Assembly (NCBI RefSeq): GCF_002970935.1
Contig: NZ_CP027194.1
Coordinates: 1,612,001-1,676,000, forward strand
Direction of reading: 5' to 3'
DNA from: Lactobacillus sp. CBA3606
GTDB lineage: Bacteria > Bacillota > Bacilli > Lactobacillales > Lactobacillaceae
DNA length: 64,000 nucleotides
The notes under the pieces are model-generated. The model was given only the letters and a program-made list of their open reading frames with translations, did not search any database and was not told where the DNA came from. This document shows, in pieces, positions 20,486 to 29,492 of the stretch; position 1 is the first letter of the stretch, and each line of letters begins with the position of its first letter. A program made the position numbers and the translations under genes.

Positions 20486-20892
20486 TCAAAAAACAATATC
20501 GTCATCATCATTATCGTTATTAACTGCTACCGCTATCCCCATACGACCGGTATTTGCTGCAATATCAGCAAGCTTAACTAAACTTGTTGAACTCGATAAT
20601 GTTCCCACTTCTAATAACATCGCCAAGTTCAACCCACTCACAACACATACCTTATCTGGATTGTCCAAGAATCGTTTAAAAGATTCATTGTACGGTGTCC
20701 CCCTTGAACATCCGCTAAAATCAATACCTTATCAGCCGTATTGAGATACTCGTCCAAACTTTCTCTGAATTCTCCAACGCCAGTATCCGTTAATTCCAAT
20801 TTATCAATTCCAGTAGTATCACCCGCAATCATGTGATAACTGGTCAAAATACCACTTGCTAAATGACCATGTGAAACCAACAATAATTTCAT
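20486..20892 (-). pseudogene. PTS mannose-family EIIA component, frameshifted
   Basis: Two overlapping frames together make a normal EIIA(Man). The first gives MKLLLVSHGHLASG (active His) to LADVQGG; the second gives NPDKVCVVSGLNLAMLLE to the C-terminus. Between them, in a third phase of reading, the DNA encodes TPYNESFKRFLD, the expected join. The break is at a run of five G (minus strand, about 20699-20703) where six are needed, so one base is missing. This is either a real slip in a homopolymer or a sequencing error. The start ATG at 20892 follows GAGGTG. Confidence 0.88.
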
Positions 20893-20957
20893 AATCAGCA
20901 CCTCTTTATTTGTAATAATATATATCTATATAAGCTAAATATGCTTTTACATAAGCC

Positions 20958-20986
20958 ATTATATGAATCCGCTTACATTATGTCAA
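20958..20986 (-). promoter_or_regulatory. Consensus promoter of the mannose PTS with cre-like site as spacer
   Basis: On the minus strand, TTGACA (20981-20986) and TATAAT (20958-20963) are perfect hexamers 17 bases apart. The spacer contains TGTAAGCGGATTCA (20964-20977), a cre-like sequence with one mismatch from TGWNANCGNTNNCA. Binding there would block polymerase directly. Confidence 0.8.
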
Positions 20987-21060
20987 TAGCTATCTTTATT
21001 TTCTTTAAAAAGGCATTATATTAATACTTTAGGAATTTAATTTGTCTATTTACGATTAAT

Positions 21061-21089
21061 TTGACAAATCAACTACAAACCACTATCAT
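21061..21089 (+). promoter_or_regulatory. deoC promoter
   Basis: TTGACA (21061-21066) and TATCAT (21084-21089) are separated by 17 bases, 35 bases before the deoC start and divergent from the mannose PTS promoter. Confidence 0.75.
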
Positions 21090-21123
21090 TAAATATGTAA
21101 TAACTTAATAAATGGAGGTTAAC

Positions 21124-21864
21124 ATGATGGAATCTTATACAATTGATGATTTTTCACGACTAATTGATCACACAAACTTAAAGGCCTTTGCTTCCGCTGC
21201 GGATATGATCAAACTCTGTAACGAAGCTAAACAGTATCATTTTAAAATGGTTGCTATTAACCAGGTTCAATCAAACCTATGCTCAAAACAATTGACCGGT
21301 ACAGATATTGATACCGGTGCCGCCATTAGTTTTCCCTTAGGCCAGACAACTATTGCTTCCAAGGTTTTCGACACAAATGATGCCATTAAAAATGGGGCGA
21401 ACGAAATTGACTACGTCATCAATATCACCGAGTTAAAGAATAAAAATTACACCTATATTGAAGATGAAATGCAGCAGATTGTCACAGCTTGTCATGCACA
21501 CAACATCCCCTGCAAGGTAATTTTTGAAAATTGTTACCTGACAACCGCTGAGACAAAACAGGTTGCTGAAATTGCACGCAAAGTTAAACCAGATTTCATT
21601 AAAACATCAACTGGTTTCGGTACTGGCGGTGCAACTGTCGCTGACGTTAACCTGATGAAATCTGTCGTTGGCAACACCGTTAAAGTCAAAGCCGCTGGAG
21701 GCATTCGTAACACTGATACCTTTTTAGCTCTCGTCAAGGCCGGGGCCGATCGGATTGGGTGTAGCGCTGGTATCCAAATTATTGACGCCTTAAAAGAACG
21801 GATGGCTGTTGATCACATTGACCATATCGATATTGACCGACCATTTCCAAAAGTTAACCAATAA
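21124..21864 (+). CDS. deoC: Deoxyribose-phosphate aldolase
   Basis: A class I aldolase of about 246 residues that splits 2-deoxyribose-5-phosphate into acetaldehyde and glyceraldehyde-3-phosphate. Visible are [11 protein letters not shown] at the N-terminus, EIDYVINI, the Asp/Lys region [11 protein letters not shown], the Schiff-base lysine in [15 protein letters not shown], and the second lysine in [11 protein letters not shown]. The two ATGs at 21124 and 21127 both follow TGGAGG; either could be used. It stands alone on the plus strand, between two minus-strand units, with its own promoter and terminator. Confidence 0.93.
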   Translation: MMESYTIDDFSRLIDHTNLKAFASAADMIKLCNEAKQYHFKMVAINQVQSNLCSKQLTGTDIDTGAAISFPLGQTTIASKVFDTNDAIKNGANEIDYVINITELKNKNYTYIEDEMQQIVTACHAHNIPCKVIFENCYLTTAETKQVAEIARKVKPDFIKTSTGFGTGGATVADVNLMKSVVGNTVKVKAAGGIRNTDTFLALVKAGADRIGCSAGIQIIDALKERMAVDHIDHIDIDRPFPKVNQ

Positions 21865-21873
21865 CAAGACAAA

Positions 21874-21916
21874 AAAAGCATCTTGCAAAATCTTAATTGG
21901 TTTTACAAGATGCTTT
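21874..21916. terminator. Bidirectional terminator between deoC and the GntR gene
   Basis: AAAAGCATCTTG and CAAGATGCTTTT arms with flanking A and T runs form a strong stem between two convergent genes. Confidence 0.85.
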
Positions 21917-21944
21917 TTGCATATTATGAAAAATAATTGTCTTT

Positions 21945-22661
21945 TTACGCCCGCTGCAAATTCATGACAAAGTAATTAACGTCGCCTCGATATTTAGCCA
22001 CTGAATATTCAACTGGTAATTCACTTGCTGTAAATCCCTGAGTGTGAAAATAGAATAATGGATCACCCTGAGCAATATTCAATAAGTCCGCAACCGTTTC
22101 ATCAGCTGTTAGTACATCTAATCGACGACGTACATGCGTGACTTCATGTTTTGCTTGACTCAGCGTATCGTACAATGAGGCTTGTGTAAAATCAACGGCT
22201 AACAAATCTGCCTGTAGCCTAACTGGAATGTAGCTCGTGATCAAAACAACTGGTTGGTAGTTCGCGTACCGCAACCGTACGAGTTTATAGACAGCCTCCC
22301 CCACGTTAAGCCGTAAATTATCAGCAACCTCTACGTTAGCTGCTTCCCGTTGCAATAACAAGACCTTTGTTTGCGGCAATAATCCCTTATTACTCATTTC
22401 ATCGTTATAACCTTCTACAATTTGAGTAAAGGCCTGCGCAATTTTAGGTTGCTTAACCATCGTCCCCCGACGCTTGCGTTTTTCAAGTAATCCTTGACTC
22501 ACTAGGGATTGAATTGCCTGCCGCACTGTCGGCCGACTAACCCCATAATGAGCCATTAAGTCAACTTCTCGCGGAATCAACGTCTGGGGTGGATAGGTGC
22601 CATCCTTGATTTTTTGTAACAGGTCCAATTCAATCTGTTTATGTTTTGCTAGCTCACTCAT
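21945..22661 (-). CDS. GntR-family regulator, HutC/UTRA type
   Basis: A 238-residue regulator. The N-terminal GntR winged helix has LIPREVDLMAHYGVSRPTVRQAIQSLVSQGLLEKRKRRGTMV (residues about 25-65). The C-terminal UTRA ligand domain contains VYKLVRLRYANYQPVVLITSYIP and LPVEYSVAKYRGD. UTRA proteins usually sense sugar or amino-sugar phosphates. The ATG at 22661 follows GAGGA by 7 bases. It is a single-gene unit; its target is not evident. Confidence 0.87.
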   Translation of the reverse strand: MSELAKHKQIELDLLQKIKDGTYPPQTLIPREVDLMAHYGVSRPTVRQAIQSLVSQGLLEKRKRRGTMVKQPKIAQAFTQIVEGYNDEMSNKGLLPQTKVLLLQREAANVEVADNLRLNVGEAVYKLVRLRYANYQPVVLITSYIPVRLQADLLAVDFTQASLYDTLSQAKHEVTHVRRRLDVLTADETVADLLNIAQGDPLFYFHTQGFTASELPVEYSVAKYRGDVNYFVMNLQRA

Positions 22662-22772
22662 CAACTAATCCTCACTTTTGTCCTGATATATTATCGTTAT
22701 CATAGCACACAAATAAATAAAGTGTTGGCTAGCACTGAGCATAAGGCCCCTTGCCAGCTAACACTTTAAAAG

Positions 22773-23614
22773 CTACTTCATTGTTGTTGCACGCTTTAGC
22801 CACGCCTCATCGGCCGGATCCCCAGAACCACGCTTATTTTGATCAATCGCTGTAATAGTAGCCATTTCGCTATCACTCAGTTTAAAGTCAAAAATATCAA
22901 TATTTTGTTGAATTCGATTTTGATGAATTGACTTTGGAATCACAATAATTCCGCGTTGCAGATGCCAACGTAAAATAATTTGTGCCGTTGATTTTTGGTG
23001 ATTATCAGCAATCTTCATTAACACTGGGTCAGTGAGGACGTGACCTTTTCCTTGTCCCAATGGTCCCCAAGCTTCATGCCGGATTTCTAATTGATGTAAC
23101 AACGTATGCATCGCTTTTTGCTGGAAATATGGGTATGTTTCAATCTGATTAACAACTGGCCGAACCTTAGCTGTGCTTAATAACTTATCAAGCTGTTTTT
23201 GATTGAAATTAGACACCCCAATCGCTTTAATCAAACCGGATTTATATAGATCTTCCATCGCCCGCCATTTCTCAGTATAGCCGACACTTGGCCAATGAAT
23301 TAAATACATATCAAGATAATCTAGTTGTAATCGTTTCAAGCTCGCTTCAAATTCCCGCTTAGTTTCATCATAAGTGGTTGATTACACCATAGCTTGGAGG
23401 TGACAAATAAGTCCTCACGCTTAACATTGGTATTAGCCAAAGCCGTGCCAACACCAGCTTCATTATGATAAATAGCCGCGGTATCAAAATGACGATACCC
23501 CGCCGCTAATGCATCTTCAATCGCTGTTATTAAAGTTTGTGTATCGTCAACTTTAAAAACGCCCAATCCCAATTGGGGGATTCTGACATTATTATTTAAA
23601 GTGATATATTCCAT
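22773..23614 (-). pseudogene. Aldo-keto reductase, frameshifted
   Basis: The N-terminal frame (23336-23614) has PQLGLGVFKVDD, FDTAAIYHNE (catalytic Tyr) and VTSKLW (Lys). It then shifts. The other frame gives YDETKREFEASLKRLQLDYL and continues as the C-terminal part (22773-23339) with YLIHWPSVGY (His), GVSNFN, WGPLGQGKG and IPKS. Adding one base near 23375 restores a typical AKR of about 280 residues. Such enzymes reduce aldehydes or keto acids with NADPH. Either a single-base deletion or a sequencing error explains it. Confidence 0.87.
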
Positions 23615-23823
23615 TAGATAGGCCCTCTTTTTCTTAATTTGTAATTACATATTAAGAATAGCGAATTAAGTAAGAATAAGCAAGACTATCTTAGCATCCT
23701 GGCAATTTTGGGATTCATTTCAAAAATAAAAGGACATTTAGTTTTTATTCCAAACGTCCAATTAATTTTCCGAAATTTAGCTGTCACTCTAATAAATCTT
23801 TACTAGGAGTCGTCTGCAACAAC

Positions 23824-23972
23824 TCAGCTTTCAAACTGATTGTCCACACTTACCTGCTTAAACCAAGTAGCAGACTTCTTCAAAGCCTTTTTCTGCGTAT
23901 GAATATTATCACGAATTAAACCATAACGATTGTGATAGGCATGATTCCAAAACCAGCAATCAACTGCAGTCC
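23824..23972 (-). pseudogene. C-terminal remnant of a GH1 6-phospho-beta-glucosidase-like gene
   Basis: Read on the minus strand, an open stretch ending at TGA 23824-23826 encodes HAYHNRYGLIRDNI followed by QKKALKKSATWFKQV. This matches the last 40 residues of GH1 enzymes (NGY-KRYGLVYVD...KKSA-WFK-VI), including the spacing. No start, RBS or upstream part remains. It looks like the tail of a deleted gene. The assignment is by eye. Confidence 0.5.
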
Positions 23973-23977
23973 AAACA

Positions 23978-24020
23978 AAAAAAGATCATCGCCGCCCAAA
24001 TCAGGCAAGTAACGATGATC
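23978..24020 (-). terminator. adhE terminator
   Basis: GATCATCG (23984-23991) pairs with CGATGATC (24013-24020), with a run of seven U after it on the minus strand, 37 bases past the adhE stop. Confidence 0.75.
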
Positions 24021-24057
24021 CTCCGCAATACTAATAATCTTCTAAAACTATCAATCC

Positions 24058-26664
24058 TTACTTTTCAGTTCCCTGACCATCCCATTCACGTTGCATGATC
24101 GCTTTTAATTCACTAATCAAGGGTTCCCGTGGATTGGCTGTCGTACATTGGTCCTCATATGCCAGTTCAGCTAACTGATCGACATTAGCATCGAACTGCT
24201 TTTTCTCAACGCGGTTCGCTTTCAAGGATAACGTAACATCCATTGAATGCGCCAAATCAATATATGCTTGCACCAAGCTTTCTTTAAGTTCTTCATCCGT
24301 ATTGCCGGCTAACCCCAAGGCTCGCGCAATGTTGGCATAGTCTGCCAATGCTGTATTGTGCGTATATTTAGGCCACATCGCCAATTTAGTTGGAATCTCC
24401 GCATTATACCGAACGACTTGCGGATACGTAATCGCAATCGCTAACCCATGCGGTAAGTTGAAGGCGCCACCTAATTTATGGGCAATCGAGTGATTAATTC
24501 CCAAAAAGGCATTGGCAAACGCCATCCCAGCTAGGGTCGAAGCATTATGCATCTTCTCACGCGCTAATTGGTCGCCATCATACGAGGCTTTCAAGTATTT
24601 AAAGGCTAATTGTAGCGCTTGAATCGACCAACCGCGGGTAAAATCTGAGGCCATCGTTGACACGTATGATTCTGTAGCATGCGTAATCACGTCTAAGCCC
24701 GTCCAGGCCGTCGTGCGCTTAGGAACGGTCTCCACAAACTGTGGATCCACGATAGCGACATCTGGTTGCATCGCATAATCAGTAATTGGGTATTTAACAT
24801 GGGTCTTAGAATCCGTGATAACCGCATATGGGGTGACTTCTGAACCAGTGCCAGACGTTGTTGGAATCCCGATATAAGTTACTTTATGCGCCGCTGGCAC
24901 TTGATAAGTCCGCTTCCGAATATCTAAGAACTTCTGCTTAGCCTCTAAAAATGACGTTTCGGGATGTTCATAAAAGAGCCACATGCCCTTAGCTGCATCC
25001 ATCGCTGAGCCGCCACCTAATGCGATAATTGTATCTGGTTGGAACGCCTGCATCCGTGCAACCCCTTTAGTCACCGTATCTGTCGAAGGATTAGGTTCAA
25101 CCTCTGAAAAGATATCAATATCAACCGGTTCAGTCCGTTGATTTAAGACTGCAGTTACGCGATCTGTATACCCAAATTTAACCATTCCAGGATCACAAAC
25201 GATAAAGACTTTTTCGAGGCCACTCATATGTTCCAAATACTGGACGGCATTGCGTTCAAAATAGACTTTGGGTGGCATTTTTACCCACTGCATATTATTC
25301 CGTCGTTTTGCGACCGTTTTAATATTAATTAAATCCATATCTGTCACATTATGTGAAATAGAATTACCGCCATATGAGCCCGTGCCCAGCGTTAATGATG
25401 GCGTCATGTTATTATAAATATCGCCCAAACCTCCCACTGAAGATGGGGTATTAACTAAGATTCGGCAGGCCGGCATTTGGAGTCCAAACGCTTTGATCAA
25501 TTCGTCATCTTTTGTATGAATACCCGCAGTATGCCCTAAGCCACCGTAATGCAGCAATTCATCCGCTCGTTTGAAAGCGGCGGCTGTCGATTGGGCCTTA
25601 TACAAAGTCAATACTGGCGAAAGTTTTTCACCAGACAAGGGATAATTAACACCGACACCATCAATCTCCGCAATTAGAACCCGACAATCAACGGGGACCT
25701 GCGTCAAACCAGCCATTTTAGCAATTTGATAGGCGGTCTTCCCAGCAACCGGCCCGCGTACCGTATGCCGTTCAGGATCAATCACAGCATCACTTAGAGC
25801 TGCGACTTCTTGTGGTTTCACGAGGTAACAGCCTAACCGATTGAATTCAGCTTTCACGGCATCATAGATTTCGGCATCTACAATGGCACTATTTTCTGAA
25901 GCACAGATCATCCCATTATCAAAAGTCTTTGATAACACAATATCATTCACAGCCTGTTGAATATCGGCCGTCTTTTCAATATAAGTCGGGCCATTCCCAG
26001 GGCCAACACCCAACGCCGGCTTACCAGAAGAATACGCCGCCGTAACCATGCTAGGCCCGCCAGTTGCTAAAATCGTGGCAATCGCAGGATGGTGCATCAA
26101 AGCATTGGTCGCTTCAATACTAGGGTGTTCAATGTATAAAACAGCATCGGCTGGACCTCCAGCAGCCTTAATTGCGGCTTGCATAATCCGAGCCGCCTCG
26201 GCACTCGCTTTTTGCGCTTGGGGATGAAAACCAAAAACAATGGTATTCCGACCCTTTAATGAAATCAACGCTTTAAAAACAACCGTTGACGTGGGGTTAG
26301 TAACTGGGGTAACCCCGGCGACAATCCCGACTGGTTCCGCAATTTCCATCAATTGCGTTTCAGCGTCATCTTTCAAAATACCAACAGTCTTATCGTGCCG
26401 AATACTATTCCAAATGTATTCACTGGCATAAATATTCTTAATGGCTTTATCTTCCACGACCCCACGGCCAGTTTCTGCCACAGCTAATTTGGCTAACTTC
26501 ATATGGTTATCTAATGCGGCGACAGCGACCTTTTCGCACAAATCATCAATTTGCGCTTGTGTATACGTTTTCAATTCGGCTAATGCAGCTTGTGAGCGGG
26601 CTACTAATTTAGCGACTTCAGTTTCAGCAGCAGTCTTTTTTTCAATTGGTTTTGTTTTAATCAT
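24058..26664 (-). CDS. adhE: Bifunctional acetaldehyde-CoA/alcohol dehydrogenase
   Basis: An 868-residue fusion enzyme that converts acetyl-CoA to acetaldehyde and then ethanol, regenerating NAD+. The N-terminal ALDH half (about 1-440) has the catalytic Cys in FDNGMICASENS and GVGPGNGPTYIE. The C-terminal iron-dependent ADH half (about 455-868) has IALGGGSAMDAAKGMW, GIPTTSGTGSEVTPYAVI and the metal histidines in GINHSIAHKLGGAFNLPHGLA. Length is normal. The ATG at 26664 follows GGAGG by about 9 bases. A Rex operator and cre-like site lie upstream. Confidence 0.97.
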   Translation of the reverse strand: MIKTKPIEKKTAAETEVAKLVARSQAALAELKTYTQAQIDDLCEKVAVAALDNHMKLAKLAVAETGRGVVEDKAIKNIYASEYIWNSIRHDKTVGILKDDAETQLMEIAEPVGIVAGVTPVTNPTSTVVFKALISLKGRNTIVFGFHPQAQKASAEAARIMQAAIKAAGGPADAVLYIEHPSIEATNALMHHPAIATILATGGPSMVTAAYSSGKPALGVGPGNGPTYIEKTADIQQAVNDIVLSKTFDNGMICASENSAIVDAEIYDAVKAEFNRLGCYLVKPQEVAALSDAVIDPERHTVRGPVAGKTAYQIAKMAGLTQVPVDCRVLIAEIDGVGVNYPLSGEKLSPVLTLYKAQSTAAAFKRADELLHYGGLGHTAGIHTKDDELIKAFGLQMPACRILVNTPSSVGGLGDIYNNMTPSLTLGTGSYGGNSISHNVTDMDLINIKTVAKRRNNMQWVKMPPKVYFERNAVQYLEHMSGLEKVFIVCDPGMVKFGYTDRVTAVLNQRTEPVDIDIFSEVEPNPSTDTVTKGVARMQAFQPDTIIALGGGSAMDAAKGMWLFYEHPETSFLEAKQKFLDIRKRTYQVPAAHKVTYIGIPTTSGTGSEVTPYAVITDSKTHVKYPITDYAMQPDVAIVDPQFVETVPKRTTAWTGLDVITHATESYVSTMASDFTRGWSIQALQLAFKYLKASYDGDQLAREKMHNASTLAGMAFANAFLGINHSIAHKLGGAFNLPHGLAIAITYPQVVRYNAEIPTKLAMWPKYTHNTALADYANIARALGLAGNTDEELKESLVQAYIDLAHSMDVTLSLKANRVEKKQFDANVDQLAELAYEDQCTTANPREPLISELKAIMQREWDGQGTEK

Positions 26665-26688
26665 GGGATGTTCCTCCATTCAATTCTC

Positions 26689-26706
26689 TTGTGAATTAAT
26701 TTACAA
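26689..26706. promoter_or_regulatory. Rex operator upstream of adhE
   Basis: TTGTGAATTAATTTACAA matches the Rex consensus TTGTGAA-N4-TTCACAA with one mismatch. It lies between the -10 box and the start codon of adhE, where a repressor responding to the NADH/NAD+ ratio would block transcription. Confidence 0.82.
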
Positions 26707-26711
26707 ACATT

Positions 26712-26748
26712 ATTATAACGGACTCCCGTAAAAATGCAAGCGCTATCT
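26712..26748 (-). promoter_or_regulatory. adhE promoter with cre-like overlap
   Basis: TATAAT (plus-strand 26712-26717) and TTGCAT (26734-26739) on the minus strand are 16 bases apart. TGCAAGCGCTATCT (26735-26748) overlaps the -35 and resembles cre with two mismatches. Confidence 0.65.
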
Positions 26749-26861
26749 TCACTGGTTGTCCAAACCAATCCACACCAACAGTTCCATAGTCCCTACCCGG
26801 TGGGCTTTTAACCGTCCCAAGCGCGTTAAAAATAAAGTTTAGTTCTGCACAAAGTCTACAC

Positions 26862-26903
26862 AAAAAAAGGATTGGCCGCTGAAATTCAACCGCGGACAAT
26901 CCT
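26862..26903 (-). terminator. Terminator after the UspA gene
   Basis: AGGATTG...CAATCCT with an inner CCGC/GCGG stem, followed by seven U on the minus strand, 37 bases past the stop at 26940. Confidence 0.8.
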
Positions 26904-26939
26904 CTACTCAACTCATTTATTCAAAAGTACGATGCCTCA

Positions 26940-27401
26940 TTACCGAACAACAATCACAGAAACGGGGGCTTTTCGGGCTAACCGGGGACCAATGGCAGCC
27001 GTCATCTTCGCATGGGCAAATTCAGTATCGGCCCCTGCGACTAGTAAATCTGGCTTAAAATCAGGAATGACTTGATCCAAAATAACGTCATCCACATCGC
27101 CACCTTCGTAAACTAGCGGTTCGACATTTTGAACCCCACGTTCGGTGGCAAGCTTGACGTAATCTTGAACAACTTGCGTCACATGATTCCGTTTCGCCTG
27201 TAATTTCGACGGTGTCAACGAATCAAAGATATTAATATCTTCGCTCTCCAAGACTGACACAATCCCCAAAGTAACGTTATAATCACGAGCCAACGTCAGT
27301 GCGTAGCGAAAGGCGCGTTCAGAAGACGTCGTGTCATCCTCATCCACCGTCAATAAAATCCGCCGATAAACGAAGGGCTTATCAATCTCATTTTGATCCA
27401 T
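26940..27401 (-). CDS. Universal stress protein, UspA family
   Basis: A 153-residue single USP domain: ILLTVDEDDTTSSERAFRYALTLA at the N-terminus, LVAGADTEF in the middle and APVSVIVVR at the end. The ATP-binding signature G-2X-G-9X-G(S/T) is not intact, so it may be a non-ATP-binding type. It is a single-gene unit between adhE and padR, as in L. plantarum genomes. RBS GAGG is present. Confidence 0.87.
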   Translation of the reverse strand: MDQNEIDKPFVYRRILLTVDEDDTTSSERAFRYALTLARDYNVTLGIVSVLESEDINIFDSLTPSKLQAKRNHVTQVVQDYVKLATERGVQNVEPLVYEGGDVDDVILDQVIPDFKPDLLVAGADTEFAHAKMTAAIGPRLARKAPVSVIVVR

Positions 27402-27496
27402 TTACATGACCTCCTCATTAAGTTGGTACTGACCATCGCTATTATACCAGTTCCCCTACAGCAACGTGGGACAAATGATCGTTTTTTCAGGTTGAG

Positions 27497-28045
27497 CTAA
27501 TGCTTCACTGGTAACGCCGCCAAAGTCTGCTTTAGCCAATCAACATAGTAAGTTTCACGACCAATCGCATGTTGCAAAATCAAATAATGACCATATGTCG
27601 TGGTTTGCGGCCGGCCTTTAAAAACCGTCGTTAGGCGCGCCTGCAAGTGCATTAATTTTGTTTGATGTAACTGTAATTGTTCCGTTAGCATTTCTGGCAA
27701 ACGTGGGTCACGATTCGTTTGGATGAAATATAGTTTTAAAATGAACTCATCCTTGGTCGCCGTTAAATCGGGGGTACCTACACTAATCCACTCCCGTAAC
27801 CAGGCCAAGCCAGTCGGCGTAATATGATAGAGCTTTTTCTCTAATTTCTCACCACTGATTGTGATTTCATGTGTAATGGCTCCTTGGGTTTCAAGCCGTT
27901 TTAGCTGCGGATAAATTTGACTATGCTGTGCTTGCCAAAACTCACCGATTTCGTGATCAAAAGCTTTCGTTAAATCATACCCAGTCAGCGGTTGTTGATT
28001 TAATAGTCCCAGAATAATAAATTGTAATTTGTTTTTTTGCGCCAT
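27497..28045 (-). CDS. padR: PadR repressor of phenolic acid decarboxylase
   Basis: A 182-residue PadR protein. The N-terminal winged helix has FIILGLLNQQPLTGYDLTKAFDHEIGEFWQAQHSQIYPQLKRLETQGAI (residues about 8-56). The C-terminal helical dimerisation domain ends LQHAIGRETYYVDWLKQTL. PadR represses padA until p-coumaric, ferulic or caffeic acid is present. It is divergent from padA, with a dyad operator between them (28102-28127), the arrangement known from L. plantarum. Confidence 0.94.
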   Translation of the reverse strand: MAQKNKLQFIILGLLNQQPLTGYDLTKAFDHEIGEFWQAQHSQIYPQLKRLETQGAITHEITISGEKLEKKLYHITPTGLAWLREWISVGTPDLTATKDEFILKLYFIQTNRDPRLPEMLTEQLQLHQTKLMHLQARLTTVFKGRPQTTTYGHYLILQHAIGRETYYVDWLKQTLAALPVKH

Positions 28046-28101
28046 TTGGTAGGACCCCCTTGACGAATCTTTAACTTAAGTATACACTAGCTTTGTTATT
28101 T

Positions 28102-28127
28102 AAAACATGTAATTTATAACACGTTTT
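28102..28127. promoter_or_regulatory. PadR operator dyad
   Basis: AAAACATGT and ACACGTTTT (28102-28110 and 28119-28127) are inverted copies with one mismatch around an 8-base spacer, in the padR-padA intergenic region. This fits the ACATG-type dyads bound by PadR. Confidence 0.75.
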
Positions 28128-28164
28128 AATTTACTTAATTTTACTTTTGAAAGGATCTTTAATA

Positions 28165-28701
28165 ATGACCAAAACATTTAAAACTTTAGCTGACTTTTTA
28201 GGTACCCATTTTATTTATACGTATGATAACGGTTGGGAATACGAATGGTATGCAAAGAACGATCACACCGTTGACTATCGCATCCATGGCGGCATGGTCG
28301 CTGGCCGCTGGGTCAAAGACCAAGCAGCCAATATCGTTATGTTAACTGACGGTATTTATAAAGTTGCTTGGACTGAACCAACCGGGACTGACGTTGCTTT
28401 GGACTTTTTACCAAACGAAAACAAAGTAAACGGGACTATTTTCTTCCCAAAATGGGTCCAAGAACATCCTGAAATCACGGTTACTTTCCAAAACGACCAC
28501 ATTGATGTTATGGAAGCTGCCCGTGAAAAGTATGCCACTTATCCTAAATTAGTCGTTCCCGAATTCGCCACTATTACTTATATGGGTGATGCTGGACAAG
28601 ATAACGATGACGTCATTAGCGAAGCCCCTTACGCCGGCCTGCCTGACGATATTCGTAATGGCAACTATTTTGACGAAACTTATCACCGGCTAAACAACTA
28701 A
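28165..28701 (+). CDS. padA: Phenolic acid decarboxylase
   Basis: A 178-residue decarboxylase that turns p-coumaric, caffeic and ferulic acids into vinyl phenols, a detoxification reaction without cofactor. It begins [20 protein letters not shown]. The catalytic residues described for the L. plantarum enzyme, Tyr18, Tyr20, Arg48 and Glu71, are all at exactly these positions. The ATG at 28165 follows AAAGGA; a longer frame start is unsupported. It differs from the L. plantarum sequence I recall at many surface positions, which suggests a sister species. A parS site begins at the base after its stop codon. Confidence 0.96.
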   Translation: MTKTFKTLADFLGTHFIYTYDNGWEYEWYAKNDHTVDYRIHGGMVAGRWVKDQAANIVMLTDGIYKVAWTEPTGTDVALDFLPNENKVNGTIFFPKWVQEHPEITVTFQNDHIDVMEAAREKYATYPKLVVPEFATITYMGDAGQDNDDVISEAPYAGLPDDIRNGNYFDETYHRLNN

Positions 28702-28717
28702 TGTTTCACGTGAAACA
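28702..28717. other. parS centromere-like site
   Basis: TGTTTCACGTGAAACA is a perfect 16-bp palindrome identical to the best Bacillus subtilis parS sequence bound by ParB/Spo0J. It lies about 9.9 kb left of dnaA, starting on the base after the padA stop codon. Confidence 0.92.
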
Positions 28718-28739
28718 TTACGGTGCGTAACATAAAAAG

Positions 28740-28786
28740 AATAGTCGCTTCAAGAATTTTTACAACTAATTCTTGAAGCGACTATT
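28740..28786. terminator. Perfect 19-bp stem terminator, padA/GNAT
   Basis: Arms 28740-28758 and 28768-28786 are exact inverted copies. A U-rich tail is stronger on the minus strand (UUCUUUUU). It lies between convergent padA and the GNAT gene. Confidence 0.85.
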
Positions 28787-28827
28787 TAGTATCTGCTATT
28801 AGGTTACCAAAAATCAGGCTACGCGTA

Positions 28828-29283
28828 TTAATCCAAGTTTAACGCCACATATTGTTCGGTATGTGTATCTCTTAACGTGTAGTTTGGCGGCAAGGCATCC
28901 CGGTCAGCCTTAACGATTTGAAATCCAACCCGTGCATAGAACCGTAGGGCCGCTTCGTTAGCCATTACACACTTTAAGGTCACTGGTTCAGTCGCATATT
29001 GTCGCATTTCAGTCAGCAAATTTTCACCAACACCTAATTGACGAAAAGCTGGGTCAACAAATAAGAGATGAATAAAATTAGCTAACCGATAAAGCGAACA
29101 AAAGCCCGCTCTTTGCCCATCAATCCACGCCACCAAAACAAATTCACCGCGACTATCTTGGTCAAAATCTTGTAGTCGTGGATTCGTCACCCATGGAAAG
29201 TCCTGCTGACGATCAACCAAATAAATTTGTGCTAAAGCGGCACGGTCAGCTTGCGTTGCAGTTTTAATTTGAATCACTGCCAT
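28828..29283 (-). CDS. GNAT-family N-acetyltransferase
   Basis: A 151-residue GNAT protein. It begins MAVIQIKTATQADRAALAQI; the acetyl-CoA loop is in FVDPAFRQLGVGENLLTEMR (R-x-x-G-x-G/A-like), and NEAALRFYARVGFQIV is typical of the C-terminal half. The ATG at 29283 is preferred, since GGAGAGG lies 9 bases upstream. The substrate is unknown. Confidence 0.83.
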   Translation of the reverse strand: MAVIQIKTATQADRAALAQIYLVDRQQDFPWVTNPRLQDFDQDSRGEFVLVAWIDGQRAGFCSLYRLANFIHLLFVDPAFRQLGVGENLLTEMRQYATEPVTLKCVMANEAALRFYARVGFQIVKADRDALPPNYTLRDTHTEQYVALNLD

Positions 29284-29492
29284 CGTTTTCATCCTCTCCC
29301 CCATAATTTATTTTATTATGCGGGTCTTTGTAACAGAATACAACCAAACTAATAACATCAAGCAACGTTAAGCCTTAATTTCACGCAATCAATGATTGTT
29401 TTTTTAATATTTGAACCTGACAAAACTAGCTTTCACCCTCGGACTAGCGGTATAATACAGTCTAAATCTTTCACCCTGAAAGTAGGAGAAAA

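Noticed and set aside
20486-20668. Separate 60-residue gene downstream of the IIA start.
   Set aside because: It is the second half of the frameshifted mannose EIIA, not an independent gene.
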